Made by a program: the position numbers and the translations under genes | In this document: in pieces, positions 12,464 through 12,717 of the stretch | Layout: every line of letters starts with the position of its first letter | Numbering within the stretch: the stretch's first letter is position 1 | The notes under the pieces: generated by a model | Seen by the model: only the letters and a program-made list of their open reading frames with translations | The model's database searches: none | What the model was told of the DNA's origin: nothing | Assembly (NCBI GenBank): GCA_026770585.1 | Contig: MU646390.1 | Span: 782,689-795,405, forward strand | Length of the DNA stretch: 12,717 nucleotides | Direction of reading: 5' to 3' | Source of the DNA: Baffinella frigidus | Lineage: Eukaryota; Cryptophyceae; Cryptomonadales; Baffinellaceae

Positions 12464-12590
12464 ACCACGCCAGAGTCTTCGAAGGGGTCGTCAAAAGTCA
12501 ATTCCCCTTCAAGGCAGTGGGTTGCAAAAGTAAAAACCGTGTCCTGACACGGTTAAAAAAAAATCACCCCCTCCTCCACTCTGGCGTGGT
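12464..12590. mobile_element. Foldback element AA
   Basis: Ends ACCACGCCAGAGT (12464) and ACTCTGGCGTGGT (12590) are perfect. Inside are two hairpins: GAAGGGG/CCCCTTC (12481-12510) and AACCGTGTC-CT-GACACGGTT (12535-12554), the second followed by an A run. No duplication visible. Non-coding. Confidence 0.65.
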
Positions 12591-12604
12591 AACCCGAAGG
12601 GTGT

Positions 12605-12621
12605 CCCGAAACCCGAAACCC
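12605..12621 (-). repeat. CCCGAAA telomere-like units, inverted to the terminal array
   Basis: CCCGAAACCCGAAACCC, the same variant as at 7660-7740, oriented opposite to the TTCAGGG array that starts two or three bases later. Confidence 0.7.
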
Positions 12622-12623
12622 AG

Positions 12624-12717
12624 TTCAGGGTTCAGGGTTCAGGGTTCAGGGTTCAGGGTTCAGGGTTCAGGGTTCAGGGTTCAGGGTTCAGGGTTCAGGG
12701 TTCAGGGTTCAGGGTTC
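12624..12717 (+). repeat. Perfect TTCAGGG array reaching the window end (likely telomeric)
   Basis: 94 bases, just over 13 units, without a single variant, running off the right edge with the G-rich strand pointing outward as at a right chromosome end. TTCAGGG is one of the two heptamers of the mixed TTYAGGG telomeres known from Plasmodium. Uniformity suggests recent synthesis or recent amplification. Whether it is the true chromosome end cannot be told from this window alone. Confidence 0.8.

Noticed and set aside
12535-12563. Hairpin AACCGTGTC/GACACGGTT next to an A run, like an intrinsic terminator
   Set aside because: The run is A on the plus strand after the stem; on the minus strand the T run precedes the stem. 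The window is eukaryotic, and the hairpin lies inside element AA.

Overview
This looks like a eukaryotic, gene-poor subtelomeric region, probably from a protist. Telomere-type repeats occur in several forms. The + strand carries CCCTAA, CCCTAAA, CCCGAAA and CCCCAAA units between about 7133 and 8350. An uninterrupted TTCAGGG array occupies the last 94 bases of the window. TTTAGGG-type telomeres are known from plants, many algae and alveolates, and mixed TTTAGGG/TTCAGGG telomeres are known from Plasmodium and relatives. An alveolate is therefore possible, but this is weak inference, and I cannot name the organism. There is no prokaryotic gene organisation: no long ORFs, no operons and no ribosome-binding-site pattern.

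I find no convincing intact protein-coding gene. Every ORF of useful length is a by-product of inverted repeats or telomeric heptamers, or lies in unique sequence I do not recognise. The best trace of coding sequence is a short relic at 5020-5187 that runs to a stop, with 43 of 47 codons (counted from its ATG) ending in G or C. Its last 28 bp plus 18 bp of following sequence are duplicated nearby.

Most of the window is a dense, partly nested collection of small inverted-repeat (foldback, MITE-like) elements of about 100-380 bp. None encodes a transposase. I name them by letter. Family A (6 copies, five at 1-1802 and a half copy at 10581) and family B (305-700, 2471-2953) have TA target duplications. 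C is nested in B4. P, X and W share a TA-GAGC end. D occurs three times, and D2 holds F. E sits in the duplicated coding relic and has a matching empty site. U, J and M each occur twice. V, O, N1, L, I, Y, Z, K, BB and AA are further foldback units.

Layout. 1-1802: A and B elements plus D1. 1803-2953: P, X, B4 and nested C in a diverged host repeat. 2966-3348: diverged tandem repeat of about 175 bp. 3349-5016: mostly unique sequence with one 20-bp direct repeat pair. 5020-6160: coding relic, D2/F, E, D3, V. 6160-7130: U1, W, Y. 7133-8350: degenerate telomeric block, interrupted by O. 8350-9660: H modules with K, J1 and I, and a 24-bp tandem repeat. 9674-11240: N1, M1, L, half A, M2, J2, BB. 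11280-12600: short tandem repeats, U2, Z and AA. 12603-12717: inverted heptamer junction and terminal TTCAGGG array.

The parts do not form a gene pathway. They form a nest in which elements with different ends share internal modules: a CCTAGG/CCTACGG palindromic core, a 19-bp TGTGTAGTAAATTTCATTG motif, and AAGTTGAC. The nested insertions allow a relative order of events: D before F, the relic duplication before E, and B4 before C.
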